NCBI RefSeq assembly: GCF_009846525.1
Contig: NZ_CP024621.1
Location: 3,720,001 to 3,784,000, forward strand
Direction: 5' to 3'
From: Halomonas meridiana
Lineage (GTDB): Bacteria; Pseudomonadota; Gammaproteobacteria; Pseudomonadales; Halomonadaceae
DNA: 64,000 nt
The notes beneath the pieces were generated by a model, which did not search any database, had not been told where the DNA came from, and was given only the letters and a program-made list of their open reading frames with translations. This document shows positions 17,202-26,300 of this stretch, in pieces. The position numbers were made by a program, and so were the translations under genes. How positions within the stretch are numbered: position 1 is the first letter of the stretch; every line of letters begins with the position of its first letter.

Positions 17202-17834
17202 TCAAAAATCAAAAAACACCGTCTCGCCTTCACCCTGCAGTCGAATATTCAAACGATAGCGCACCTGGCCATCCTGCTCTTCACGTTTGGCGATCAAGGT
17301 TTGCCGACGCGCCGGAGATTCGATGCGGGATAGCACCGGGCACTGGGCGTTCGCCTCAGCTTCATCATCAAAGTAGAGCCGTGTTTGTAGGTGGATGTTC
17401 ACGCCCCGGGCAAACAGTGTGAGGTTAATGTGCGGGGCCATTAACTGGCCGCTGGGGTGCTTCACCGCGCCGGGCTTAATGGTGGTTAACGACCACTCAC
17501 TGCCGTGATCGAAGGTGGTGGCCGTGCGGCCAAAGCTATTGAACGGCTTGCTCAGGTCGTAATCGGCTTGGTAGTGACCGTTCGCATCCGCTTGCCATGC
17601 CTCCAAGAAGGCATCGCGCACCAGGTCGCCGTTGCCGTCGATAACGGTACCTACCACCTGAATGTGTTCACCCTCTGCATCGGGCTTGGCCATCTCGCTC
17701 CAGATCTCTTCATCCCGCACGGGATTACCGGCAGCGGCGAGGGCAAGACCGATGTGCACGTAGGGGCCTGCGGTTTGCGAGGCGGTTTCACGCAGCATCA
17801 GGTCGCTGGTCGGCTGGCTGTTAGGCTGATTCAT
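17202..17834 (-). CDS. pcaG: Protocatechuate 3,4-dioxygenase alpha subunit
   Basis: A 210-residue intradiol dioxygenase subunit (SQTAGPYVHIGLALAA; GQLMAPHINLTLFARGVN) without the full set of iron ligands, as usual for the alpha chain. With PcaH it opens protocatechuate to 3-carboxy-cis,cis-muconate. It is the last gene of the pcaIJFLHG operon, 15 nt after pcaH. Length and sequence are typical. Confidence 0.96.
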   Translation of the reverse strand: MNQPNSQPTSDLMLRETASQTAGPYVHIGLALAAAGNPVRDEEIWSEMAKPDAEGEHIQVVGTVIDGNGDLVRDAFLEAWQADANGHYQADYDLSKPFNSFGRTATTFDHGSEWSLTTIKPGAVKHPSGQLMAPHINLTLFARGVNIHLQTRLYFDDEAEANAQCPVLSRIESPARRQTLIAKREEQDGQVRYRLNIRLQGEGETVFFDF

Positions 17835-17849
17835 GAGATATCCCCGCCC

Positions 17850-18572
17850 TTATTGGTTTTCAAAGTAGGTCTGCAGCTCACCGCGTACCACCACATCAAA
17901 TCGGTAGGCTAGGCAGTCCATCGGCTTGCTATGCGCCATATCCAGTCGCCCAATCATGGTCTCGACCGCGAGCGGGTCTTTCAGCGTGTGCACGATGGGA
18001 CAGAGAGGAATCAGCGGGTCACCCTCAAAATACATTTGAGTGATCAGTCGGGTAGAGATCGAAGGCCCAGTGACTGAGACGTGAATATGCGCGGGCCGCC
18101 AACTGTTCATATCGTTGGGCCACGGGTAGGGGCCGGGCTTGACGGTGCGAAAACGGTAGAAGCCCTGCTCATCGGTCAGACAGCGCCCTACACCACCGAA
18201 ATTAGGGTCGAGTGGCGCCAAGTACTTATCATTCTTATGCCGGTAGCGCCCTCCCGCGTTGGCTTGCCACATTTCTACCAGCGTATGCGGAATGGGCTTG
18301 CCGAACTGATCTACCACCCGGCCAAACATGATAATGCGCTCGCCCTGGGGAAGGCCCTGGCCTTGGCTAAAATTCATTAACAAGTCGTTATCATGCGGCC
18401 CCATGCGCAGGTGGCTAAAATCAGGGCCTGTCAGCTCAGACGCAGTGGGCTGTTGCATACTGACCAATGCCTGCTGGGGCGAGCGCGCTACTGAGGTTTT
18501 ATAACCAGGCGCATAAGCAGGCGGATGCCAGTTACGGTCACGGGCCACAAAGCGTTTGTTATCGTGGGTCAT
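17850..18572 (-). CDS. pcaH: Protocatechuate 3,4-dioxygenase beta subunit
   Basis: A 240-residue subunit carrying the Fe(III) ligands: Tyr110 (GGRYRHKND), Tyr149 (KPGPYPWPN), His162 and His164 (RPAHIHVSV), which match Tyr408, Tyr447, His460 and His462 of the Pseudomonas enzyme. It forms the active-site chain of the ring-cleaving dioxygenase. It lies between pcaL and pcaG on the same strand with short gaps. Confidence 0.97.
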   Translation of the reverse strand: MTHDNKRFVARDRNWHPPAYAPGYKTSVARSPQQALVSMQQPTASELTGPDFSHLRMGPHDNDLLMNFSQGQGLPQGERIIMFGRVVDQFGKPIPHTLVEMWQANAGGRYRHKNDKYLAPLDPNFGGVGRCLTDEQGFYRFRTVKPGPYPWPNDMNSWRPAHIHVSVTGPSISTRLITQMYFEGDPLIPLCPIVHTLKDPLAVETMIGRLDMAHSKPMDCLAYRFDVVVRGELQTYFENQ

Positions 18573-18604
18573 CGCCCTTACCTCTTATCCATTATTGTGA
18601 TTCG

Positions 18605-19774
18605 CTACTCGCCCCAGCCCAGCTCTTTCGCAAGGGCAAAGGCGTGATTGGCTGCCGGAACGCCGCCATAAATCGCTACATGCATGAGCACTTGGCGCAA
18701 CTCGGCTTCAGTCAGGCCAACCCGCTTGGCGGTTTTCAAGTGCAGGGTTAGCTCTTCACGCCCTAGCGCGGCAAGAATACCCGTGGTGATCATGCTGCGC
18801 TCACGGCGGGTCAAGTCATCGTTGCTCCACAGCTCGCCCCAGGCCAGGCGAGTAATCATCTGTTGGAAGGGGGCATCGAGGGTATTGGCGTTGGCGGTAG
18901 AACGCGCCACGTGCTCATCTCCCAATACCTGCTTGCGGGTTTCCAGGCCGGTCGAGTAGGCCACGCCTTGGTTGGCCACATCGCCTAGATCCGTTGCCAG
19001 CACGGCGAGCAGCTTTTGTGAGAACAGTGCCGGGACTTCTACTGAGGGCACATGGCCGACGCCGTCAAAAACCTCCAGCGGGACGCCACCGAGCTCCGCA
19101 GAGAGCGCGTCCAGTACCGCAGGCGGTGTGGCCACATCTTCACTACCGCCAAACAGCTGCACTTTGGCGCGCTTGCCGGAAAGCTTGCCGGTAAAGGTGT
19201 CGCGGCCGAGCATTTCGCATAGCTGAGCGTAGGACTCATCATCGCCACGGCCCATTTGCACGCACCAGCCCGCTTTCAGTGCGGGGCTTGCCTCGAACGT
19301 CGCAGGAGCAAACCAGCGCGGTACGATTTCCTCAGCCATCGCCGCCAAGCCTTCCTGACGCACGCGCCCAGCGCGGATGTTCCACAAATCGGGGTTGCCG
19401 ATTACCGCCCCCGTATTGGTCAGCGTCGCGGAAAGTAGCCGGTCAGGCTGTGCGGCAATCAGCTGCTGGCCGACCACACCACCAATGGAGGTACCGGCAA
19501 AGTGAAACCGTTGCACGCCCGCCAGCGCTACCAACGCTAGCACCTCTTCAGCCAGATCGGCAGGCGTTATCTGTGTGCCGCTGACCGCCTGGCTGGCGCC
19601 GTGGCCGGGCAGGTCCCAGGTAAGCACTCGATAGCGGGGCAGCAGCGCGGGGATCACGTCGTCCCATACCGCTTGGCTCATGCCCAGCGGGTGCGCCAGC
19701 ACGATCAGTGGGTTCACTTCTGAGCCGAGCAGTCGGTAGGCGACGCTGCGGCCGTTGGTGGTATGAAAAGCCAT
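18605..19774 (-). CDS. pcaL: PcaL: 3-oxoadipate enol-lactonase / 4-carboxymuconolactone decarboxylase fusion
   Basis: A 389-residue two-domain protein. Residues 1-260 are an alpha/beta hydrolase with the nucleophile Ser96 in FAGTSIGGVV and a C-terminal His in GVGHVPSVE: the PcaD function. Residues 265-389 are a carboxymuconolactone decarboxylase domain (RERSMITTGILAALGREEL; HVAIYGGVPAANHAFALAKE): the PcaC function. It thus performs two consecutive steps, from 4-carboxymuconolactone to 3-oxoadipate. Such fusions are known in actinobacteria and some proteobacteria; no separate pcaC or pcaD is present. It starts 11 nt after pcaF. Confidence 0.95.
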   Translation of the reverse strand: MAFHTTNGRSVAYRLLGSEVNPLIVLAHPLGMSQAVWDDVIPALLPRYRVLTWDLPGHGASQAVSGTQITPADLAEEVLALVALAGVQRFHFAGTSIGGVVGQQLIAAQPDRLLSATLTNTGAVIGNPDLWNIRAGRVRQEGLAAMAEEIVPRWFAPATFEASPALKAGWCVQMGRGDDESYAQLCEMLGRDTFTGKLSGKRAKVQLFGGSEDVATPPAVLDALSAELGGVPLEVFDGVGHVPSVEVPALFSQKLLAVLATDLGDVANQGVAYSTGLETRKQVLGDEHVARSTANANTLDAPFQQMITRLAWGELWSNDDLTRRERSMITTGILAALGREELTLHLKTAKRVGLTEAELRQVLMHVAIYGGVPAANHAFALAKELGWGE

Positions 19775-19785
19775 GCCTACCTCCG

Positions 19786-21003
19786 TTAAACGCGTTCAAT
19801 TAGCGTGGCGATACCCTGGCCGACACCTACGCACATGGTGCACAGGGCATAGCGCTTGCCGCTGTTTTGCAGCTCATGGGCAGCGGTCAGCAATAGGCGG
19901 GCACCGGACATGCCCAGCGGATGTCCAAGGGCAATCGCACCACCGTTTGGGTTAACACGCGGGTCGTCGTCAGCCAAGCCTAGGTCGCGCATACACGCTA
20001 ACGCCTGGGCGGCAAATGCCTCGTTAAACTCAAACACATCGATATCGTCTATGGCGATACCGGTGCGCTTGAGTAGTTTTTGTACCGCGGGTACCGGCCC
20101 GTAACCCATGATGCGCGGCTCAACGCCCGCCGTGGCCATGCCGATAATTTTCGCCATCGGCTTCAGGCCGTGCTGTTTAACCGCCGCTTCGCTGGCCACC
20201 AGCATGGCGGCTGCGCCGTCGTTGACACCAGAAGCGTTGCCCGCCGTTACGCTACCGCCTTCACGAAAAGGCGTAGGCAGTGCTGCCAGCTTCTCAAGCG
20301 TGGTTTCCCGCAGATGCTCGTCCTGATCAAAGATCAGTGGGTCCTGCTTGCGTCGGGGGATCTCAATAGCAGTGATTTCTTGAACAAAACGCCCGGCTTT
20401 TTGGGCAGCCGCCGCTTTCTGCTGTGAGCGCAGAGCAAAAGCGTCCTGATCTTCCCGGGAGATATTGAACTGTTCGGCCACGTTCTCCGCCGTTTCCGGC
20501 ATTGAATCCACTCCGTACGCTTTCTTCATCACGGGGTTTATAAAACGCCAGCCGATAGTGGTGTCTTCGATTTTCTGCCCCCGGGCGAAGGCACTGTCGG
20601 CCTTGCCCATCACATAGGGTGCACGGGACATGGATTCCACGCCACCCGCCAGGGCCAGTTCCATCTCACCGGCCTTGATAGCGCGAAAGGCGGTGCCCAC
20701 GGCATCCATTCCCGACCCACACAGGCGGTTCATGGTCGTGCCGGGCACCGAGGTGGGAATGCCCGCCAGCAGCGACGACATGCGCGCCACATTGCGGTTA
20801 TCTTCCCCCGCTTGGTTGGCACAACCCATAAAGACTTCTTCAATAGCGGCCGGGTCAAGGTTTGGCGCTTCGGCCAAGACGGCTTTAAAGATGGTCGCGG
20901 CAAAGTCATCGGGGCGCACGCTGGCCAGCGTGCCACCAAAACGCCCAACGGCAGTGCGGCGGGGATGACAGAGATAGACGTCTTTCATCACAACATCGCT
21001 CAT
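19786..21003 (-). CDS. pcaF: 3-Oxoadipyl-CoA thiolase
   Basis: About 405 residues from ATG 21003, behind a GGAG; the frame is open ten codons further. It cleaves 3-oxoadipyl-CoA with CoA to succinyl-CoA and acetyl-CoA, the last step. Cys95 is in TTMNRLCGSGMDAVG; FNEAFAAQALAC, GGAIALGHPLGMSGARL and TMCVGVGQG are intact. It sits directly after pcaJ and before pcaL in the operon, so the specific function is well supported over a general acetyl-CoA acetyltransferase. Confidence 0.95.
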   Translation of the reverse strand: MSDVVMKDVYLCHPRRTAVGRFGGTLASVRPDDFAATIFKAVLAEAPNLDPAAIEEVFMGCANQAGEDNRNVARMSSLLAGIPTSVPGTTMNRLCGSGMDAVGTAFRAIKAGEMELALAGGVESMSRAPYVMGKADSAFARGQKIEDTTIGWRFINPVMKKAYGVDSMPETAENVAEQFNISREDQDAFALRSQQKAAAAQKAGRFVQEITAIEIPRRKQDPLIFDQDEHLRETTLEKLAALPTPFREGGSVTAGNASGVNDGAAAMLVASEAAVKQHGLKPMAKIIGMATAGVEPRIMGYGPVPAVQKLLKRTGIAIDDIDVFEFNEAFAAQALACMRDLGLADDDPRVNPNGGAIALGHPLGMSGARLLLTAAHELQNSGKRYALCTMCVGVGQGIATLIERV

Positions 21004-21013
21004 AACAGTCTCC

Positions 21014-21787
21014 TTATTCGCCAGCGTGGGCACGCTCGGTACGCGCTTTTAATTCGCGCAGGATAGTCAGCTCTTTTTCGCTAGGCTCAGGGGTACTCTC
21101 AAGCTGCTCCGCAAAGCGTACCTCCCAACCGGTCGCTTCAATCACATCTTCGCGGCTCACACCGGGATGCAGCGACACCACAACCAGCTCTTTAGTATCC
21201 GGGTCGGGTCTCATCACGCAGAGGTCGGTGATGACGCGAGTGGGGCCTTTGCCAATATTGGGCACATTGTCGCGGCCTTTGCCGTCGCGACCAAAGCCGA
21301 GCGTAGTGACGAAGTCGACATCTTTCACAAAGGCACGCTTCGAGTGCTTTAGAGTGATAAAGACTTCACCTGCATTAGTGGCAATTTCCGGCGCGCCACC
21401 GCCGCCTGGCAGGCGCACTTTTGGGGCTTTGTAATCGCCGATCAGCGTGGTGTTAAGGTTAGCAAAGCGGTCGATCTGCGCGGTGCCCAAGAAACCCACG
21501 CTCACCTTGCCGCCCTGCAGCCAGTAGCGGAACATTTCCGGCACTGCCACGGTGGTGAGCGCCGATTCGCACAGTTCGCCATCGCCAATAGAGAGCGGCA
21601 GAATATCGGGCTTGGTTTGCAAGGTGCCGGATTCGTAAATCAGCACCACGTCGGGTGCATGAGTGAGTCGAGCCAAGTTGGCAGCTTCTGAGGGCAAACC
21701 GATACCTACAAAACAGGTCATGCCGTTTTCCAGCGCTCGCGCTGCGGTGACCGACATCATTTCAGAAGAGGTATATTCCAGACTCAT
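21014..21787 (-). CDS. pcaJ: 3-Oxoadipate CoA-transferase subunit B
   Basis: A 257-residue class I CoA-transferase beta subunit. The catalytic glutamate lies in VVLIYESGTLQTKP, and the glycine-rich LPGGGGAPEIATNAGEV loop is present. With PcaI it transfers CoA from succinyl-CoA to 3-oxoadipate. Its start shares one base with the pcaI stop (TGATG at 21787), so translation is coupled. The gap to pcaF is 10 nt. Confidence 0.95.
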   Translation of the reverse strand: MSLEYTSSEMMSVTAARALENGMTCFVGIGLPSEAANLARLTHAPDVVLIYESGTLQTKPDILPLSIGDGELCESALTTVAVPEMFRYWLQGGKVSVGFLGTAQIDRFANLNTTLIGDYKAPKVRLPGGGGAPEIATNAGEVFITLKHSKRAFVKDVDFVTTLGFGRDGKGRDNVPNIGKGPTRVITDLCVMRPDPDTKELVVVSLHPGVSREDVIEATGWEVRFAEQLESTPEPSEKELTILRELKARTERAHAGE

Positions 21788-22605
21788 CAGGCTTGGCCTC
21801 CTGCATTAAAGACGTTGTCATCCAGCCACTGGGTAAAGGTATCGCGGTCGCGAGCGATGGCATCCCACTCCTTATAGAAGAGGTTGCTGCGGCCGTAGTA
21901 GCCGTGAGTATAAGAAGGCAGCGCACCTTTCTCTGCCACCGCAATGGCACTGACCGCCCAGCTAGGAATCACGCAGGCATTAGGGGTCGCGCCCAGGTCA
22001 TCGACAATCTCTTCCACTGTGACGATGCTGTGCTTGGCCGCCAGCACCGCCTCTTTCTGCACCCCAACGATCCCCTCGACCAGCACGTTGCCTTGGCGGT
22101 CGGCACGCTGAGCGTGAATGATCGAAACATCTGGGCGCACCGAAGGAACAGCGGCTAAGCGCTCGCCGGTAAACGGGCACTCAATGAATTTGATTTGATC
22201 GTTGACGCTGGGCAGCTCGCTGCCGATATAGCCACGGAAAACCGCTAGCGGTAACCCTGCGGCACCCGCTTCAAAGGCGCAGGCCATGGCCGCGTGGCTG
22301 TGCTCAAGAATCTCGATCTTACAGGGCCAGCCTTTCTCAACCGCATCACGCAGGCGGTGCAGCGATCCCACGCCAGGGTTGCCCCCCCACGAGAAGATGA
22401 CTTTTTTGGCACAACCCGCGCCGATCATTTGATCGTAAATAATATCGGGGGTCATGCGAATCAGCGTTAGATCACGCTTTTTCTGACGGATCACTTCATG
22501 ACCCGCCGCAAAAGGAATCAGATGGGTAAAGCCTTCCATGGCCACGGTAGCGCCGTCTTGAACGTAGCGCGCTACTGCGTCATGCAAGCTGAGAAACTCG
22601 GCCAT
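21787..22605 (-). CDS. pcaI: 3-Oxoadipate CoA-transferase subunit A
   Basis: A 272-residue class I CoA-transferase alpha subunit (VQDGATVAMEGFTHLIPF near residue 16; FSWGGNPGVGSLHRL). It is the promoter-proximal gene of the pcaI-J-F-L-H-G operon. A strong PcaR-like operator lies 44 bp upstream of its start, so protocatechuate degradation is probably switched on through this site. Length is usual for the family. Confidence 0.95.
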   Translation of the reverse strand: MAEFLSLHDAVARYVQDGATVAMEGFTHLIPFAAGHEVIRQKKRDLTLIRMTPDIIYDQMIGAGCAKKVIFSWGGNPGVGSLHRLRDAVEKGWPCKIEILEHSHAAMACAFEAGAAGLPLAVFRGYIGSELPSVNDQIKFIECPFTGERLAAVPSVRPDVSIIHAQRADRQGNVLVEGIVGVQKEAVLAAKHSIVTVEEIVDDLGATPNACVIPSWAVSAIAVAEKGALPSYTHGYYGRSNLFYKEWDAIARDRDTFTQWLDDNVFNAGGQA

Positions 22606-22648
22606 ATTAGGTGCCTCTTAGCTGGTCGTTGCCATACTTGTCGGTATT

Positions 22649-22699
22649 TGTTCGACAAACGAACATAGATTCTTAATACGAACAAGTTACTTCCGAACA
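22649..22699 (-). promoter_or_regulatory. Candidate PcaR operator of the pcaIJFLHG operon
   Basis: GTTCG-ACAAA-CGAAC at 22650-22664 (TGTTCG...CGAACA when extended), followed by further CGAACA repeats starting at 22679 and 22694. The palindrome plus direct repeats resemble the PcaU operator type. Confidence 0.65.
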
Positions 22700-22792
22700 C
22701 CTATGGGGTCAAATGGCGGCTGAGTTTCCCGGACAATGAGCGAACAGCACAGAGGTGACTAATAAACTAAAAAAACACGTATAAACAATCGC

Positions 22793-24121
22793 TTAATCAG
22801 AAAGCAGCCATGCACGGGCACGCGTCACCTGCTTTTCGCTGCTACCAAGGTATAAAGCTGGATTGCAGGCATCACGCAGCGCATCGGCGTCGATAATATC
22901 CTGCACATCAGGATGGCTTGAGAGCACATCTGCGTAGGCACGGGCTTCTAAACGAGCGGTTTCCGCTGCTTCTGCACTGATGGCTTTGGCTTTATCAGTG
23001 CCTAGGGTGGGAGCCAATAATCGGGCTACCGGCTCGGCCATGATGCCCCCACCCGTGGCCGCCAAGTTGCGCGCCATATTCTCAGAGTTCACTTCGAGCC
23101 CTTCCAACAGTGCGGCGACCTGCTCCAAGGCACCTTCTACCAGCAGAGTACTTTCGACTAACGGCGCCCACTCTGCATGCCATTCGCCCAACCCTCGCTC
23201 AAGAGGTTGAGCCGCAGCGTGGATCAATACACTGGTATGGCCATGCACTTGTCGCGCTGCCCCCTTAATCAGTGCGCTACGTACGGGGTTACGCTTATGA
23301 GGCATTGACGATGACTCGCCCATCCCAGGAGCAAAAGGCTCTGCCACTTCGCCTACTTCGGTTTGCGTCAGTAGCGAAACATCAAGGGCGATTTTTTCAG
23401 CCGCCCCCGCGACTGCATCCAATGCCGTGCCGAGGATATGGATCGGATAGCGGTCGGTATGCCAGGGAAGCACAGGCGCAGACAGCCCCAGCCGCTCAGC
23501 CAAGGCGTCCATCCACTCTAGCCCCAGGTTGTCCCACCCTGAGTGCACGCCCACCGCCCCGCCAAACTGCACGGGTAACTCCACCTCTGCCAATTGACGT
23601 CGACTCTGCTCTAGGCCAATCGCCCAGTGGGCCACCTTGACCCCAAAGGTAATCGGCAGCGCCTGCTGCATCAGGGTGCGCCCCACCATCACAGTCTTTG
23701 TGTGAGCTTCCATCAGCGCTATCGCCGCTGAACGACAGCGCAGCAGCAAGGCATTCAGCGCCGCCAAGCGCGGTTTCAGCAGCAGCATCAGCGCCGAATC
23801 GACCACGTCCTGGCTCGTCGCCCCTTGATGCCAGTAACGCTTGAGGTCATCTGCCAAAAGCGCACGCCCCTGCTTCACAAAAGGAATCGCCACATTGCCA
23901 CCACTGGCAATGCCATCCGCAATGGTGGCGACGCTGAAGGTGGCATTTTCCAACTGGTGACGCATTTGCTGGCTAACTCCGGCCGGTACGGCGCCGCTGG
24001 TTTCCTGCACCTCAGCAAGGGCTAGCTCAAAGGCCAGCATGGCATTCACCATGGCGTGCTCATCGCATGCGTTTAAGGCGGGCTGGCTCATGAAGGGGTG
24101 TTTGGTAAATATAGCGGGCAT
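22793..24121 (-). CDS. pcaB: 3-Carboxy-cis,cis-muconate cycloisomerase
   Basis: About 442 residues of the fumarase/aspartase superfamily. It converts 3-carboxy-cis,cis-muconate to 4-carboxymuconolactone, linking PcaHG to PcaL. The family signature GMGESSSMPHKRNPVRS is present, with the TSQDVVDSALMLL helix. ATG 24121 follows AAAGGAGG; the open frame extends 15 codons more. It is transcribed separately from pcaI (187 bp apart) with its own PcaR-like site. The usual family length is about 450. Confidence 0.94.
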   Translation of the reverse strand: MPAIFTKHPFMSQPALNACDEHAMVNAMLAFELALAEVQETSGAVPAGVSQQMRHQLENATFSVATIADGIASGGNVAIPFVKQGRALLADDLKRYWHQGATSQDVVDSALMLLLKPRLAALNALLLRCRSAAIALMEAHTKTVMVGRTLMQQALPITFGVKVAHWAIGLEQSRRQLAEVELPVQFGGAVGVHSGWDNLGLEWMDALAERLGLSAPVLPWHTDRYPIHILGTALDAVAGAAEKIALDVSLLTQTEVGEVAEPFAPGMGESSSMPHKRNPVRSALIKGAARQVHGHTSVLIHAAAQPLERGLGEWHAEWAPLVESTLLVEGALEQVAALLEGLEVNSENMARNLAATGGGIMAEPVARLLAPTLGTDKAKAISAEAAETARLEARAYADVLSSHPDVQDIIDADALRDACNPALYLGSSEKQVTRARAWLLSD

Positions 24122-24196
24122 GGCGATGAAGCCTCCTTTAGCAACACCTTGGCAACAGAGTGCCAAGAGACGATAGTTCTGAGCTTACTGACTTGC

Positions 24197-24220
24197 TTGT
24201 ACTTATGTTTGTACTTATGT
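24197..24220. repeat. Two tandem copies of a 12-bp unit
   Basis: TTGTACTTATGT at 24197-24208 is repeated exactly at 24209-24220, ending inside the PcaR-like palindrome upstream of pcaB. It may be a slippage duplication or a set of regulator half sites. Confidence 0.8.
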
Positions 24221-24233
24221 TCGCTCTTCGAAC
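24219..24233 (-). promoter_or_regulatory. Candidate PcaR operator before pcaB
   Basis: GTTCG-CTCTT-CGAAC, a perfect match to the palindrome before pcaI, 97 bp upstream of the pcaB start. Confidence 0.6.
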
Positions 24234-24296
24234 TATAGGCTAAATAGACCTCTGCCTATCAGGCAACCAAAATTTGGAAATGGGCGCTATCGTTGC

Positions 24297-25001
24297 TTAC
24301 TGTGGTTTTGCTATCTGTGGTTTTGCTATCGCGGCATCATCCGGCAACACGTACCGCATCACCATGTCCGTGACATGGTCTTCCAATTTGCGCTGATTCT
24401 CCGGTGCCGCCTGTTTCCAATCGAAAATGCGTGAAAACGTGTGCTGGTTGGAGACATTAAAGAATGACAGCGCACTAATGAGCCAATGAAGCTCACGGGG
24501 ATCTAACCCTTCACGAAAACAGCCTTCTTCAACACCGCGGTTGTATACGTTGGTAAGGGCATCAATCACCCCCGCATTTAGCGACTGAATCAGCTTCGAT
24601 TGCGCCAGATAGCGGCCATGATGAATATTTTCAATCATGACGAGGCGAATAAAATCGGGATTTTTAGCATGATGGCAAAACGTAAACCGCACTAATCGGC
24701 TCAGTGCTTCTATCGGGGCCAAATGATTTAGCTGTAGCTCAGCTTCTTGCAAGCGCACTTTTTGGTAAGCCGCTTCTAACGTATGTAAGTAAAGCGTCTC
24801 TTTATCTTTGAAGTAGTAATAAATCATACGCTTAGAGGCGCGCGTTTTTTCAGCGATTTCATCAATTCGCGCCCCTGACAAACCTTTTTCTGAGAATTCT
24901 CGAGTGGCGACCGCAAGAATATCGGCCTGGACAGACTCAGGGTCGTTTTTACGACCACGTCGTGGAGAGGAGGACGAAGAAGCGTGGGATTTGGCTGTCA
25001 T
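24297..25001 (-). CDS. TetR-family transcriptional regulator
   Basis: A 234-residue regulator. The N-terminal helix-turn-helix reads GARIDEIAEKTRASKRMIYY with YFKDKETLY, and the rest is an all-helical ligand domain. It is divergent from the dctPQM-quiC-aroE operon and probably controls it through the inverted repeat at 25057-25076. The C-terminus ends IAKPQIAKPQ, the result of an exact 15-bp tandem duplication (24301-24330). The ligand is unknown; a hydroaromatic acid is a guess. Confidence 0.88.
   Translation of the reverse strand: MTAKSHASSSSSPRRGRKNDPESVQADILAVATREFSEKGLSGARIDEIAEKTRASKRMIYYYFKDKETLYLHTLEAAYQKVRLQEAELQLNHLAPIEALSRLVRFTFCHHAKNPDFIRLVMIENIHHGRYLAQSKLIQSLNAGVIDALTNVYNRGVEEGCFREGLDPRELHWLISALSFFNVSNQHTFSRIFDWKQAAPENQRKLEDHVTDMVMRYVLPDDAAIAKPQIAKPQ
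24301..24330. repeat. 15-bp tandem duplication in the tetR 3' end
   Basis: TGTGGTTTTGCTATC at 24301-24315 and again at 24316-24330, in frame, giving the doubled IAKPQ at the regulator's C-terminus. Confidence 0.9.
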
Positions 25002-25056
25002 TGATAGGCCTTTATTATCGTGATCGTCTTTGGTCTAGTATGCCATACCTTGACTG

Positions 25057-25076
25057 AACGTACCATTTCGTACATT
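25057..25076. promoter_or_regulatory. Candidate TetR operator
   Basis: Inverted repeat AACGTAC (25057-25063) / GTACATT (25070-25076) with a 6-bp spacer, 6 of 7 arm positions paired. It lies in the 164-bp gap between divergent tetR and dctP. Confidence 0.5.
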
Positions 25077-25165
25077 GTTGATTGGGACACAGTGAAATGG
25101 CCATGCGCGCTACCTTCATGGCTTTTCAAGCTCCATGACAATGGCTCGACAAGAGGACAACAATA

Positions 25166-26212
25166 ATGTCTCTACGCCCCATGTTTTCACTACAAAAAAC
25201 ATCTATGAAACGCACGCTAACAGTGGCTATCACCACGGCTGCACTCTTCTCTGCGGCCCATGCCTCAGCACAAACCTTACGCTTTGCCCATGTGGACCCT
25301 GACGACTGGACAACTTCTAAAAAGGGCGCGGCCGGTCAAGTCTTCAAAAACCTAGTAGAAGCCGAAACCGATCTGACGGTTGAGCTCTATCCGGCGGGTT
25401 CTTTAGGCGGTGAAACTGAACTGATTGAAGGTGCACAGGATGGCACCATTAGTATTGCGATGGTCTCCGGCGCCTACGCTAACTTCTGCCCAGCCGTTGC
25501 GGTGACAGATATTCCGTACACCTTCCCATCTGCGCCCGTCGCTTGGGAAGTTATGGACGGTGAGTTTGGTACGGCACTCGCTGAACATTGCCTCGAACAA
25601 ACCGGCTTGCGTACTCTGGCGTATGGGGAAACTGGCTTTCGTCATTTCACCAACTCTGTCCGCCCCATTCATACCCCTGAAGACATGCAGGGTTTGAAAT
25701 TCCGAGTGCAAACCATCCCGCTTTACCTAGAAATGGTCACCGCGCTGGGTGGTGAGCCACAGGGTATCGCCTGGGGTGAAGTGCCCACGGCACTGGCGAC
25801 GGGCGTTGTTGATGGCCAGGAAAACCCTATTTCCGTCATCTACGGCAACAACTTCTACGAATTCCAGGATTACCTCACGCTTGATCGCCATGTGTATGGT
25901 GTCGATCACATCCTCATCAACGATGAGATATTCCAGTCGCTTTCTGAAGAAGAGCAAGCCGCAGTGAACCGTGCTGCCGTGGTAGCAGGCACCACCGGCC
26001 GTGCCATTCAGCAGTTCAACTCCGCTGAAGGGATTACCAAGCTGCAAGCAGAAGGCATGGAGATCACTCAGCCAACCGCTGAACAAATGAAGGCTTTCCG
26101 GGAAGCAGCACAACCGCCCGTACAGGCCTATCTGCGCAATGAGCTTGGCGATGATGCCGAGTGGATCGATCGCCTCTCTTCCGCAGTGAATGACGCTTCC
26201 TCACGCTTCTAA
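25166..26212 (+). CDS. dctP: TRAP transporter solute-binding protein DctP (hydroaromatic cluster)
   Basis: A 348-residue receptor. ATG 25166 has a GAGG 8 nt upstream; ATG 25205 (MKRTLTVAITTAAL) would also give a good signal peptide ending ASAQ. The mature part TLRFAHVDPDDW, the ELYPAGSLGGETELIEGAQDG block and the binding-arginine region MQGLKFRVQTIPLYLEM are typical. It is followed by dctQ and dctM, then quiC and the aroE-like gene, so quinate, shikimate or dehydroshikimate are the likely ligands. A hairpin follows the stop. Confidence 0.93.
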   Translation: MSLRPMFSLQKTSMKRTLTVAITTAALFSAAHASAQTLRFAHVDPDDWTTSKKGAAGQVFKNLVEAETDLTVELYPAGSLGGETELIEGAQDGTISIAMVSGAYANFCPAVAVTDIPYTFPSAPVAWEVMDGEFGTALAEHCLEQTGLRTLAYGETGFRHFTNSVRPIHTPEDMQGLKFRVQTIPLYLEMVTALGGEPQGIAWGEVPTALATGVVDGQENPISVIYGNNFYEFQDYLTLDRHVYGVDHILINDEIFQSLSEEEQAAVNRAAVVAGTTGRAIQQFNSAEGITKLQAEGMEITQPTAEQMKAFREAAQPPVQAYLRNELGDDAEWIDRLSSAVNDASSRF

Positions 26213-26235
26213 CATGCCATTCAAAGCGAGTGCTT

Positions 26236-26263
26236 GCGAGTAGACCCATAGTGGCCTACTCGC
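26236..26263 (+). terminator. Hairpin between dctP and dctQ
   Basis: GCGAGTAG (26236-26243) pairs with CTACTCGC (26256-26263), with a 12-nt loop and no U-run. It probably stabilises or partly terminates the dctP message so that the receptor is made in excess over the membrane subunits. Confidence 0.55.
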
Positions 26264-26300
26264 CCCCTTGCGTGCCTGACTATTGATTGAAGGTGCCTTT

